In this document: positions 18,713-27,979 of the stretch, piece by piece | Layout of the letters: each line of letters opens with the position of its first letter | Position numbering within the stretch: position 1 is the first letter of the stretch | Assembly (NCBI GenBank): GCA_024648695.1 | Contig: JACAVV010000010.1 | Coordinates: 1-64,000, forward strand | Reading direction: 5' to 3' | Length of the DNA: 64,000 bases | Origin: Nitrospina sp. | GTDB taxonomy: Bacteria; Nitrospinota; Nitrospinia; Nitrospinales; JACRGP01 | Position numbers and translations under genes: made by a program | Notes under the pieces: model-generated | The model's input: the letters and a program-made list of their open reading frames with translations, nothing else | What the model was told of the DNA's origin: nothing | Databases searched by the model: none

Positions 18713-21127
18713 ATGAATACAAAAAAAGCCGACCTTCATTTGCATTCCAAAGCTTCAAACAAGCCCGCCTTTTACGCTTTAAGAAAAATCAACTGTCCCG
18801 AAAGTTTTACGACCCCTCAATACATTTATGAAACGGCCAAAAAACGGGGAATGGATTATGTCACCATTACCGATCACAATACCATCGATGGTGTGCTGGA
18901 AATTGCGCACCACCCCGATGCTTTTATCAGTTGTGAATTTACCGCCAAGTTCCCTGAGACAAACACCAAAATTCATGTGGTCGGATTAGACATTGATGAA
19001 GAGTCTTTTAAAATGGCCAACTCATTGCGCAAAAATGTTTATGATCTGGTTCATTATCTAAGGCAGAAAAATATGGTCCATTATGTCGCACACCCTTTTT
19101 TCGATCATAGTGGCCGATTGACGGTTGAAACTTTTGAAAAAATGGTTTTGCTGTTCAACGTATTCGAAGTGTTCAATGGAACGAAAACCCAAAAATTAAA
19201 TCACTTCAATTCCAAAGTACTGGACGAGCTTACCAAAGAAAAAATCGAGGTTCTGGCCAATAAACATGACCTTTTCCCTTTCGGAAAAACGCCGTGGATA
19301 AAAGGGAGAGTCGGGGGATCGGACGACCACGGCGGTCTTTTCATTGGAAAAACCTACACTTCCGGTGCGGCAAACGATTTAAACGGTTTCATTCAAAGTA
19401 TCGAAAACAGGGAAACCTCGGCAGGAGGTGATGACGGGGATCATCTTACTTTGGCACACGCCATTTACAGTATCGGCTACCAGTTTCTCAAGGGAAAAAT
19501 GGACGATGAAAATAATAGTCAAATGCCCTGTGTAAAAACTTTATTGAATTCAACATTCAGTCCTGCTCCGGAAAGAATGGGCGCTTGGGAAAAGTGCAGG
19601 TTTTTTCTTAACAATATTCTTCCGCAATCCAAGTCCAAAATTCGTCAGATGACCTTTGAGAATGTTTTGGACATGGAAGCCCGGCAAATTTTAAATGACA
19701 AAGAGTTTCAACAGTCCTTGAGCAAGGAAGACCTCAACAGAAAAATCTTTTCTGTGACCAGCCGCCTTGCCAATCGCCTGATTTATATTTACACACAACG
19801 GCTTATTGAAAAAACAGGGCCCACCAACATCCTTACGTTTATTGACTCTATTGGCACTCTGGGGTTCGTTCATCTTCTGGTGGCGCCTTATTTTATTTCA
19901 TTTTTTCACAGTCACCAGAATAAAAAACTATTACAGGATGTTGGTAAGGCATTTCTTCCTGATGGGGAAACTCAGACGCGACAAAAGATTGTTCTGTTCA
20001 CTGATACCCTTCACGATATTAATGGAGTTGCCAAAACCATCAAGCGCATTATGAATTTTGCCAGGGAAAATGAAATTGACCTGACGGTAATCACCTGCTC
20101 CAATGAGGAAACTGGATTTAGAAATGGGGTCATGAATTTTAAATCGCTTGGTGAGTTTTCACTTCCGGAATACCCCGAAATCAAACTCCATTTTCCTCCA
20201 CTTCTTGAAGTGATGGATTATATTGAAAAAGAACAGTTCACCCGAATCCATATTAGCACTCCAGGAGCCGTGGGTATTCTGGGATTGATAATTTCAAAGT
20301 TGATGCGCTTTCCGGTCACAGGGACTTATCATACAGATATTCCCCAATATGTGAAAGAATTGACAAAAGATGAAAACCTGACCCGAACTGCGATCAATTT
20401 TATGATCTGGTTTTATGGCCAAATGGATGAGGTGACCGTTCCTTCCAACAGCACGAAAGAGCAACTGGTGGAATTTGGATTGGATAAGGAAAAAATAAAA
20501 CCGCTTCCCCGTTGGGTGGATTCTGACGACTTCAATCCGGGTAAAAAGGATGGTCAATTCTGGAAGGATAGAATCCCTAATGACGAAATAAAGTTTCTTT
20601 ATGTTGGGCGAGTATCCAAAGAGAAAAATTTACCACTTCTTGTGGACGCCTTTAAAAAACTAATAAGGTCAGGAGATAATGCGAATTTGATTATCGTTGG
20701 CGACGGGCCTTACAAAAGAGAAATGGAGGAAAGCCTGGAAGGTTATCCGGCCTATTTTACCGGGTTTATGGAGGGAGATACCTTGTGCAAGGCTTATTCT
20801 TCATCCGATGTCTTCGTGTTTCCAAGCACTACTGACACCTGGGGAAACGTCGTTCTGGAAGCTCAGGCTTCCGGGTTGCCGGTTATAGTGAGCGATGAGG
20901 GTGGGCCTAAGGAATTGATGCGGGACGGGAAAACCGGGTTCGTGATTGAATCAAACAACGTGGATAAGTTTGCCCAGGGAATGCGGTTTTTTATTAAAAA
21001 CCCTTCCGAAATTCCGGGCATGGGTTATTACGCCAGGTCTTTTATTTTGAAAAACAAGATTGAGCGCGGGACCACGTACAGCACTATTTTCGAATTTGAA
21101 AACCAAAAGAAAATAAAAGCCGCATAA
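18713..21127 (+). CDS. PHP-domain / GT4 glycosyltransferase fusion
   Basis: An 804-aa two-part protein. Residues 1-270 form a PHP metal-dependent phosphoesterase domain with DLHLHS (7-12), TITDHNT (52-58), an HPFFDHSG stretch and GGSDDHGG near 203. Residues ~420-800 form a GT-B glycosyltransferase of family 4: a donor-side start IVLFTDTLHDINGVAKT, TGTYHTDIPQY, FLYVGRVSKEKNL, and VFPSTTDTWGNVVLEAQASG containing the nucleotide-sugar-binding Glu. The GT half resembles enzymes that transfer mannose or glucose to lipids. The fusion suggests glycolipid or phospho-sugar synthesis with a built-in hydrolase. The gene stands alone and converges with the hydrolase gene. Its substrate cannot be read from sequence. 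Confidence 0.85.
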   Translation: MNTKKADLHLHSKASNKPAFYALRKINCPESFTTPQYIYETAKKRGMDYVTITDHNTIDGVLEIAHHPDAFISCEFTAKFPETNTKIHVVGLDIDEESFKMANSLRKNVYDLVHYLRQKNMVHYVAHPFFDHSGRLTVETFEKMVLLFNVFEVFNGTKTQKLNHFNSKVLDELTKEKIEVLANKHDLFPFGKTPWIKGRVGGSDDHGGLFIGKTYTSGAANDLNGFIQSIENRETSAGGDDGDHLTLAHAIYSIGYQFLKGKMDDENNSQMPCVKTLLNSTFSPAPERMGAWEKCRFFLNNILPQSKSKIRQMTFENVLDMEARQILNDKEFQQSLSKEDLNRKIFSVTSRLANRLIYIYTQRLIEKTGPTNILTFIDSIGTLGFVHLLVAPYFISFFHSHQNKKLLQDVGKAFLPDGETQTRQKIVLFTDTLHDINGVAKTIKRIMNFARENEIDLTVITCSNEETGFRNGVMNFKSLGEFSLPEYPEIKLHFPPLLEVMDYIEKEQFTRIHISTPGAVGILGLIISKLMRFPVTGTYHTDIPQYVKELTKDENLTRTAINFMIWFYGQMDEVTVPSNSTKEQLVEFGLDKEKIKPLPRWVDSDDFNPGKKDGQFWKDRIPNDEIKFLYVGRVSKEKNLPLLVDAFKKLIRSGDNANLIIVGDGPYKREMEESLEGYPAYFTGFMEGDTLCKAYSSSDVFVFPSTTDTWGNVVLEAQASGLPVIVSDEGGPKELMRDGKTGFVIESNNVDKFAQGMRFFIKNPSEIPGMGYYARSFILKNKIERGTTYSTIFEFENQKKIKAA

Positions 21128-21156
21128 CAGCTTTAAAGGGTAGAGGTCACCACAAG

Positions 21157-22326
21157 CTAAAGCGATTCTGAGATCGAGGTGAACAGGTTCACCCACTGCT
21201 CCCGTGTAATGGGACCTCTGCTCTTTCCCAGCCTTAAAATAATGGAGTTTGTTTTCGGATTGACGTGGATATATTGTCCAAACAAACCTTCGGCTTGAAA
21301 AATCCCGCTATCATTGGGGGGGATCCACCAGCCATACTGGTATTCAGATGAACTTCCTTCGCTTTCATCAATTCGTGTAGATTGTTCCACCCAACTTTCG
21401 GGGATCACAGTTTTCCCGTTCCATTTTCCTTTATTTAAATAAAGTCGACCCAATTTGGCGAAATCGCGGGGGGTGGCCCCAATGCAACACCACATTTTCT
21501 CAAGTCCGTCGGAATTATTATCGAGGTTAACCAGGCCATCAAACTCCATGCCCAAAGGGTTCCAAAGGGATTCCTGAAGGTATTGGGTGATCGTTTTATC
21601 TTGCAAAGCTCTTGATAACGCTAATCCCAATAAGGCAGATTCTCCTGATTTGTAACGGAATCCCTTTTGTTCTGGTGGATGTAAAAAGTTGATGGCCAAC
21701 AATTCCTGCTTCAGGAAGGGCGTGTAATACAAGCGCGCATGCAAGCCAAAAACATTATGCACTCCACGGCTTTCAAAATAATTCATGCCGCTGGTCATCT
21801 GCAAAAGATGCTTTATGGAAATTTCTGCATTGGGTTTTCCTGAAAGCTCCGGCACAAAGTCGGAAACAAGTTGGTCCACTGACTGAATGTATCCATCCTG
21901 AATGGCTTTTCCCACCAAAACTGACAGAAAAGACTTGGCGATCGAAAAGGAGATGGATGTGGATGTCCAAGTATGACCGTTTAAATAATTTTCATATAAA
22001 ATGAGGTCATCTTTAATAACTAGAAAAGCCAAAGTTTCTGATACTTCCAATAAATTTTCAAAATCTACCCTGGATTCGGGTCCTGTGGAAATAGACCTGG
22101 GGGGTGTCCAATGGTTATTTGTTGGTTTAAAGCGGAAAGGATTGATACTTGCTTTTAAGGTTTTATAGGGAAACTTTTTGTAATCGTTATAATCCGGTAA
22201 GTTGTAGTAAAGAATATTTCCCAGAGTAGGGGTGGCGTACATCCATGACAATAATGAAACCGCAATTAAAACGAAAACCAGGAACACCCTGATTTTTAAT
22301 AAATTTCTTCTCCAAACCATTACCAT
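21157..22326 (-). CDS. Beta-lactamase class C / NylB-like serine hydrolase
   Basis: A 389-aa hydrolase with an N-terminal TM or signal segment (FLVFVLIAVSLLSW). The nucleophile motif is SxxK at 128-131 (SIAK) and the catalytic Tyr is in YKSG at 225. A GLFGQYIHVNP segment near the C-terminus takes the place of the third box. This combination is typical of 6-aminohexanoate-dimer-hydrolase-like and esterase-type members, not of AmpC resistance enzymes. It probably acts in the periplasm on an ester or amide. It is a single gene, convergent with the PHP-glycosyltransferase gene. Confidence 0.82.
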   Translation of the reverse strand: MVMVWRRNLLKIRVFLVFVLIAVSLLSWMYATPTLGNILYYNLPDYNDYKKFPYKTLKASINPFRFKPTNNHWTPPRSISTGPESRVDFENLLEVSETLAFLVIKDDLILYENYLNGHTWTSTSISFSIAKSFLSVLVGKAIQDGYIQSVDQLVSDFVPELSGKPNAEISIKHLLQMTSGMNYFESRGVHNVFGLHARLYYTPFLKQELLAINFLHPPEQKGFRYKSGESALLGLALSRALQDKTITQYLQESLWNPLGMEFDGLVNLDNNSDGLEKMWCCIGATPRDFAKLGRLYLNKGKWNGKTVIPESWVEQSTRIDESEGSSSEYQYGWWIPPNDSGIFQAEGLFGQYIHVNPKTNSIILRLGKSRGPITREQWVNLFTSISESL

Positions 22327-22646
22327 TGAATTTCAGAAAATGAGAGTTGAGCAGGCTTTTTCGTTGTGTTAGCAAAGGATTAGTAAATGGTAATAAATTT
22401 ATTTTCGTATTGCAAGCGTTCTCAGTTATTAGGTTTTTTGAGAGCCTTTGTTTTGGTGAGAATCAATTTCCTTGCTTATTGTTTAACTTTGATGTGGCAG
22501 AAAAACAGAACCAATCAGATTCGCAAGAGAGGGAAGGCTTGATGTTAGAGGCTGGGGGTTACAAGGAAGTGGAAAACTGGGCGAATCATTTTTCAAAGCA
22601 GAAATCAAGTTCAATAACCTGCGGATTCCCAGCCTTTCGGTTGATT
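22327..22646. other. Intergenic region, pilus operon end
   Basis: About 320 bases between the hydrolase start and the kinase stop. No gene is supported on either strand. A pilR-like response regulator, which often follows pilS, is absent here. Confidence 0.4.
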
Positions 22647-24374
22647 TCAAGGATTTACTTTTATTTGATCAGGGCTTTTGGCGAGAGCTTCCTTTTGAGG
22701 AAGGTATACTATGAACTGCGTTCCTACACCGGGTTCGCTTATCAAGCTGATATACCCATCATGACGTTCTACAATCTGAAACACGCGAGCCAGTCCCAGG
22801 CCGACCCCTTCTTCCTTTGTAGTGTAGAAAGGATCAAAAATATGTTTCCTTTTTTCTTCGGGAATTCCGCATCCAGTGTCTTTAACTTTCAGCAAAATAC
22901 CCTTGTGGTCTGAATAATATCCTTCGAACTTGTAACCATCGATGGCTTCTATTTCAATAACAAGGGTCCCTCCAGAAGACATGGATTGAATTCCATTAAT
23001 ACATAAATTCCAAACCAGTTGCTGGATTTGCTGTTCATCACAATTGAGAACGAGATGCTGAGCGTGGTCTTGGAAATCAATACTGATAGAAGAATGGTAC
23101 TCACTGCTGTTTTTCATAAGCAAAATGGCATCCTTTATCAATTGGGAAATATCTACAATGGAATTTCGATTGTCGCGTGGATTGGCAAAATGCAGGAAAT
23201 CAGAAACGATTCGATTGAGGCGGCCTGTTTCCTTAATCACGATATCCATCAAGCGTTTATCGTCGCCGGAAAGGTTCAATCCTGTATTCAATACTTCAAT
23301 GGATCCGCTTAAGGAAGCCAGGGGATTGCGGATTTCATGTGCCATACCTGCAGAAAAGCGTCCTACGGTAGCCAGGCGTTCGGCTTTAGACATTTTTTCT
23401 TCCATTCGTTTAATTTCGGTTAGATCTTCGAACACAAAAATAAAACCCTGGGGTTGTCGAGATTGAGGGTTGCCTTCCAACCTGCTCATACGAATTCTGA
23501 TAAAGGCATGTGTACCGTCTTTTCGAGTATACGTTCCCTCAATATAGTCTGGCAGGGCTGTGAACGGAATTTCATCAAACAGGGTTTTCAAAGGAGACAT
23601 GGGAAGCAGGGAATATATGGAGTGTCCGACAATATCGGTTTGGTTCACTCCCGTGATGCGCTCCGATGCGGGGTTCATCGAGGTGATTATTCCGTTCAGG
23701 TCTGTTGTTACCAGACCGTTTCCCATGTTCTGTACCACGTTTCGGTGAAAAGCTTGCAGTTTTTCCAGACTGATATTTGTAAGTGCTAATTCTTCCTTGA
23801 TCAATCTAAGACGGTGCGATAGCAGACTGCTTAAAAATGCTACAGAATAAAAAGAGGCGATATTTACGAAGACGATGTAAAACACATACCCGCCTTCATG
23901 GGGCACAGTGGATTTGGGAAACAAATACACGGGGTGCAGGATCCCAAAATATTCCAGGTCTATAATCAGTCCAAAGGAAATGCTGGCGGCGGAAGCTACC
24001 AGGTAAATTGCTGTTCTCGGCAACATCACGCTTGTGGCGACAACCACCAGAGAGTAGAGAAAGGAAAGGGGACTTTCGATTCCGCCGGTGGAATAGATTA
24101 TACCCCCGACAAAAACCAAATCTCCAATGACCTGGATTGAGGCGATCAGGGAAAGGTTCCATTCCCATCTTAAAAGTACGGAATAAATTGCTGAAAACAG
24201 AAAGGCAAGCGCCAGGGTGACGCTTAAAGGAACAATGGGTGTGCGGTACGGGTATTTTTGTTGAAGAATGAAAACGGTGACAACGATCCCGATCAGGAAA
24301 AAAATCCTGAGAAACAGGATCGTTTTTACCCGCAGAAGCAGTTCCCTATCGGGTTGCTCTTGTTTACCGAACAT
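22647..24374 (-). CDS. PilS-like membrane sensor histidine kinase
   Basis: About 575 aa. Six hydrophobic helices (residues about 15-195 from the chosen start) are followed by a coiled linker and a PAS domain (NMGNGLVTTDLNGIITSMN). Next come the HisKA box MAHEIRNPLASLSGS carrying the phospho-His and the ATP-binding N (LCINGIQSM), G1 (DTGCGIP) and G2 (GVGLGLARV) boxes. This is the layout of PilS, which controls pilin transcription with PilR. An ATG at 24470, overlapping pilC by 44 bp, is also possible, but the start at 24374 leaves the usual short tail before TM1. It is the last gene of the pilus operon, and no partner response regulator is in view. Confidence 0.8.
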   Translation of the reverse strand: MFGKQEQPDRELLLRVKTILFLRIFFLIGIVVTVFILQQKYPYRTPIVPLSVTLALAFLFSAIYSVLLRWEWNLSLIASIQVIGDLVFVGGIIYSTGGIESPLSFLYSLVVVATSVMLPRTAIYLVASAASISFGLIIDLEYFGILHPVYLFPKSTVPHEGGYVFYIVFVNIASFYSVAFLSSLLSHRLRLIKEELALTNISLEKLQAFHRNVVQNMGNGLVTTDLNGIITSMNPASERITGVNQTDIVGHSIYSLLPMSPLKTLFDEIPFTALPDYIEGTYTRKDGTHAFIRIRMSRLEGNPQSRQPQGFIFVFEDLTEIKRMEEKMSKAERLATVGRFSAGMAHEIRNPLASLSGSIEVLNTGLNLSGDDKRLMDIVIKETGRLNRIVSDFLHFANPRDNRNSIVDISQLIKDAILLMKNSSEYHSSISIDFQDHAQHLVLNCDEQQIQQLVWNLCINGIQSMSSGGTLVIEIEAIDGYKFEGYYSDHKGILLKVKDTGCGIPEEKRKHIFDPFYTTKEEGVGLGLARVFQIVERHDGYISLISEPGVGTQFIVYLPQKEALAKSPDQIKVNP

Positions 24375-24426
24375 GGCTCGGTACAGGCCCCGGAAGCCGC
24401 TCTGGGCTCCCGGTTGGCCCGCCTGG

Positions 24427-25629
24427 TTAAATCGTTTCACCCATTTTGAAGATGGGCAGATACATGGCAACGACGATGAATCCGACGATGGCGCCCAAAA
24501 ATACCATCAACATCGGTTCCATAAGTGAGGTCAGGGCTTCTACCGCGGTATCGACCTCCTCATCGTAAAAATCGGCAATCTTGACCAGCATGCTATCCAG
24601 CGCACCAGCAGATTCACCAACGTCAATCATCTGGATCACCATCGGGGGGAAAACTCCCTCTCTGCCTAAAGGTGCCGCAATAGTTTCACCTTCCTTGATT
24701 GCGTTAATTGTATTCAGGATAGCAAACTCGACAATTTTGTTTCCTGAAGTGCGTGCACAAATATCCATGGCTTCAATGAGGGGTACGCCTGAGGAGATGA
24801 GCGTTCCCAGTGTTCTGGTGAATTTTGCAACGGATACTTTCCTGATCAGAATACCCACTACAGGAACTTTGAGCGCAAAACGATCAATTTCAATATTTCC
24901 GCGTTCCGTGGCATAAATTTTCTTGGTCAGAAAGAAAAGTCCAAAGACTGTTCCAATCATGTACATCCACTTTTCGCGGAACAAATCACTTACATCCATC
25001 ACGATCTGTGTAGGACCTGGAAGTTCTGCGCCCCCACCGGAAAACATGGTGGCAAACGAAGGAATTACAAAAACCATCAGGAATGCAACTACGCCCACGG
25101 CAACCGTAACGATAACGCCCGGATACACCATTGCGGATTTAACTTTTTTCTTGAGCAGTTCAGCCTTTTCAATGTAATCGGCCAAACGACGGAGGATTAC
25201 GTCCAGGATACCACCTGCTTCTCCCGCTTCCACCATATTGCAAAACAGGGTGTCGAATACTTCCGGATGCCTTCTCATGGAATCGGACAAGTTACCACCG
25301 ACTTCAATATTTGATTTTACATTCAGGGTGATATCGCCAAAGGTCGGATTGTCTGATTGCTTGCCAAGAATATCCAGGCACTGCACCAGAGGCAGTCCTG
25401 CATCCACCATGGTTGAAAACTGGCGAGTGAAAATTACGATGTCGCGGCCTTTGATGGGTTTTTTGTTCATCGATTCCCAAAGGCTGGCACCCTCTCGCTT
25501 TTTTTTGACCTTATTGACTTTGATGTTTTGTTGCTTGAGCAGGGCTATCGCATTTTTTTCATCATCGGCTTCCACTTCCCCTTCAACCGTTTTACCTTTT
25601 ACCGTCGTTTTATACGTATAGAATGGCAA
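24427..25629 (-). CDS. pilC: Type IV pilus inner-membrane platform protein PilC
   Basis: A 400-aa GspF/PilC family protein. The N-terminal YKTTVKGKTVEGEVEADDE strand segment is followed by two T2SSF domains (residues about 70-195 and 275-395). Three TM helices include VTVAVGVVAFLMVFVIPSF and the C-terminal MLMVFLGAIVGFIVVAMYLPIF. The conserved FTRQFSTMVDAGLPL and FTRTLGTLISSGVPL motifs are both present. PilC couples the motor ATPases to pilin extraction and insertion. It lies downstream of two pilT-type genes in one operon; pilB is not in the window. Confidence 0.93.
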   Translation of the reverse strand: MPFYTYKTTVKGKTVEGEVEADDEKNAIALLKQQNIKVNKVKKKREGASLWESMNKKPIKGRDIVIFTRQFSTMVDAGLPLVQCLDILGKQSDNPTFGDITLNVKSNIEVGGNLSDSMRRHPEVFDTLFCNMVEAGEAGGILDVILRRLADYIEKAELLKKKVKSAMVYPGVIVTVAVGVVAFLMVFVIPSFATMFSGGGAELPGPTQIVMDVSDLFREKWMYMIGTVFGLFFLTKKIYATERGNIEIDRFALKVPVVGILIRKVSVAKFTRTLGTLISSGVPLIEAMDICARTSGNKIVEFAILNTINAIKEGETIAAPLGREGVFPPMVIQMIDVGESAGALDSMLVKIADFYDEEVDTAVEALTSLMEPMLMVFLGAIVGFIVVAMYLPIFKMGETI

Positions 25630-25641
25630 GGAATACCTCCT

Positions 25642-26064
25642 TTACATTGGTTTTAAGGTATAGGATTGAATCGCTTCCTTGGTGCTTTGCAATTGCACCC
25701 CAATATTGGACAATTGTTGAGAGGTGAACTGTAAGCGATCAACCAGGGCCAGGATGATGGAACGCACATCTTTTGGAAGGTTCTGGATCATGTTATCAAA
25801 GGTTTCCTTATCAATAATTCCGATGGTGACGTCTGTGGTAGCGACCACATTGGCGCTTCTGAGTGACTGGGCAAGCAAACCCATTTCCCCGAATACATCG
25901 CCTTCTTTGAGCGTATTAAGGATGACGGTTTTTTTATCCACCTTTTTGGATACCTCCACTTCGCCCTCAATAATAACGTATGCGTTGTTGCTGATAATTC
26001 CTTCGGAGATGATTACATCCCCTTTGGCGTATCTTTGAATGATAGGAGTGTCTTTAATAGTCAT
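25642..26064 (-). CDS. Cyclic-nucleotide-binding-domain protein
   Basis: A 140-aa protein consisting of one cNMP-binding beta-roll (YAKGDVIISEGIISNNAYVI, VFGEMGLLAQSLRSANVVA) plus a C-terminal helix. The phosphate-binding cassette is recognisable as GEMGLLAQSLRSA, with Glu and Arg in place. There is no output domain, so it presumably signals by protein contact. It overlaps the upstream zinc-ribbon gene by 4 bp and is 12 bp from pilC, suggesting second-messenger control of the pilus machine. Confidence 0.82.
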   Translation of the reverse strand: MTIKDTPIIQRYAKGDVIISEGIISNNAYVIIEGEVEVSKKVDKKTVILNTLKEGDVFGEMGLLAQSLRSANVVATTDVTIGIIDKETFDNMIQNLPKDVRSIILALVDRLQFTSQQLSNIGVQLQSTKEAIQSYTLKPM

Positions 26065-26738
26065 ATCTTTCCCAATTCATGCAAGGTGTCTTTAAATACT
26101 TTATAAAACGTTTCATTTTCACTAATGCCTTTTTTCAAAATAATTGGAGTTTTATCGAGATCTTTTTCATTGATAACCAAATTGGCACTAAATTGAAACG
26201 CATGCATATTGCTGGCCGATTTAACCTTATCGCTCACCAGAATAAAAAATAATTTACGCCGGGACGTCATCGGCTCTTCCAAAATACTAATGTAAACAGG
26301 GTTTTTATTTAGTTCGCGTTTGCCGTAATGGTCATCCAGAACCACCATATGGTACTGGGTGAACTTCATTTTATGGACTGCATGTTCGGGTGACCTGGCA
26401 AATTCTATTTTATAGTCTAACTCTTCGAGATGTTTGACCCAGTGGTCTTTATGGCGCTCATCCAGCACTAATGCGATCTGGTCGCCTTCATCATAGACCA
26501 CCAGTTCGTCTTCATCGAACTCGGTCTGTTTGACCATTTTCGAGGTGTCGACTAACTCCTCGGAAGGTTTCTTTTCCGTATTGACCGGTTGAGAAGCTTC
26601 TTCTTCCTTTTTCAAGTGGGCATCCACCTTGATTTTATTTTTGCAACCGGGACAAGCAACGGTGACAGCCTTGTCCTTGGGTAGTTTGTCATCAGGAATA
26701 TTGATAGCCCGAGAGCATTCGAAGCATTTGACTTGCAT
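26061..26738 (-). CDS. Zinc-ribbon protein with receiver-like C-terminal domain
   Basis: 225 aa. Residues 1-40 are an MJ0042-type zinc ribbon (CFECSRAINIP then CPGCKNKI, four Cys). A charged linker follows. Residues about 85-225 look like a degenerate response-regulator fold: ALVLDERH first strand, VVLDDHYG third strand with an Asp at the phospho-site position, FFILVSDKV fourth strand. Such proteins accompany type IV pilus or gliding genes in several lineages, but their action is not defined. It overlaps the cNMP gene by 4 bp. Confidence 0.7.
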   Translation of the reverse strand: MQVKCFECSRAINIPDDKLPKDKAVTVACPGCKNKIKVDAHLKKEEEASQPVNTEKKPSEELVDTSKMVKQTEFDEDELVVYDEGDQIALVLDERHKDHWVKHLEELDYKIEFARSPEHAVHKMKFTQYHMVVLDDHYGKRELNKNPVYISILEEPMTSRRKLFFILVSDKVKSASNMHAFQFSANLVINEKDLDKTPIILKKGISENETFYKVFKDTLHELGKI

Positions 26739-26783
26739 TGATCCGGGTACCTCGTTAATTTTTTCTAAATGGGTTGATAAACA

Positions 26784-27944
26784 TCAGACTTTATAATCCT
26801 CATCCATAGAGAGCTCTTCAATATCGGTAGTTTTTTCGCCTTTTTGGGCTTTAACGGTATCGAGTCCTCGCCCCACAATAGCTTTGCGCGAGGAATAGGC
26901 CATCGCAGATTCCTCCGTAATCAGTCCATCTTTGTAAAGCTGAATAATGTACTGGTCGAAAGTGAACATCCCATAAGCCTGGCCATTGGAAAGAATTTCA
27001 TAAAAGGTCTTGCCCTCGGATTCTCCATTGGTGATGGAATCCACAATCCGCATATTTGTTTTCAGGATTTCCAGCAAGGCCACCCGGCCTCCTCCTACCT
27101 TGGGAACCAAACGTTGACAAATGATCCAACGCACAGTGTCAGCCAAACGCAGGCGGATTTGCTGTTCTTCCTCCTGATTGAACATTCCTACAATACGGTT
27201 AATGGTCTGGCCGGCATCCACAGTATGCAATGTACTTAATACAAGATGACCTGTTTCGGCCGCACTCAAACCAATCTCAACTGTTTCCCGGTCACGCATT
27301 TCACCCACCAGAATCACTTTGGGGGCTTGCCTTAAAGCCGCGCGCAGACCTGTAGCAAACGAATCGAAATCGCCACCCAGTTCCCGTTGATTGAACGTTG
27401 CGGTTCGATGAGGATGCACAAATTCAACCGGGTCTTCCAGCGTGATAATGTGCACCGATTTTTCATCGTTCATTTTGTTAAGCAAAGCTGCAAGAGTTGT
27501 GGATTTACCTGAACCTGTGGCGCCAGTTACCAAAATCAAGCCGTTTTTCTCTTCTGCCGCCTTGGAAAATTGAGGGGGCAGTTTTAACTCTTCAATGGTC
27601 GGGATGCGGGTTTCCAGTTTTCTCAGGACAATGGTGTAATTCCCCCGCTGGGAAAATATGTTCACACGAAAACGCGCTTTGCCGACCAGAAAATAGGAGC
27701 AGTCACAAGACCCTTCCCGCAACAGGATTTCCGTCAAGCGGCGGTCGGAGGCAATGAGGTTGAGAGCGAAAACTTCCGCTTGAAACGGAGTGATTTTGGG
27801 CATCGGGGGATCAATGGGAACTTCGGTCAATTGTCCTGAGGATTCCACCTGGAACGGTTTGCCGACGGTGATGTTGAGGTCGGAAATGTTCCCGAAGGCT
27901 TCCAGCATGGTCGTTAAAATGTGATCAATCTCCGCTTTTCGCAT
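26784..27944 (-). CDS. PilT/PilU-type twitching motility ATPase
   Basis: A 386-aa hexameric retraction ATPase. Walker A is GATGSGKST (141-149). The Asp box (HIITLEDPVEFVH), Walker B (VILVGEMRDRETVEIGL) and His box (GHLVLSTLHT) are present. Compared with its neighbour, the N-terminus carries extra residues (SGQLTEVPIDPPMPK) and the C-terminal tail is acidic, as in accessory PilU-type proteins. It follows pilT by 35 bp and presumably powers retraction together with it. Confidence 0.88.
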   Translation of the reverse strand: MRKAEIDHILTTMLEAFGNISDLNITVGKPFQVESSGQLTEVPIDPPMPKITPFQAEVFALNLIASDRRLTEILLREGSCDCSYFLVGKARFRVNIFSQRGNYTIVLRKLETRIPTIEELKLPPQFSKAAEEKNGLILVTGATGSGKSTTLAALLNKMNDEKSVHIITLEDPVEFVHPHRTATFNQRELGGDFDSFATGLRAALRQAPKVILVGEMRDRETVEIGLSAAETGHLVLSTLHTVDAGQTINRIVGMFNQEEEQQIRLRLADTVRWIICQRLVPKVGGGRVALLEILKTNMRIVDSITNGESEGKTFYEILSNGQAYGMFTFDQYIIQLYKDGLITEESAMAYSSRKAIVGRGLDTVKAQKGEKTTDIEELSMDEDYKV

Positions 27945-27979
27945 AAAGTCTCTTCGATAAAAGGTCGCGCTGTGATGGG

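Noticed and set aside
21157-22326. AmpC-type antibiotic resistance beta-lactamase
   Set aside because: It has SxxK and Tyr, but the KTG box is replaced and the overall motifs fit NylB/esterase-like hydrolases.
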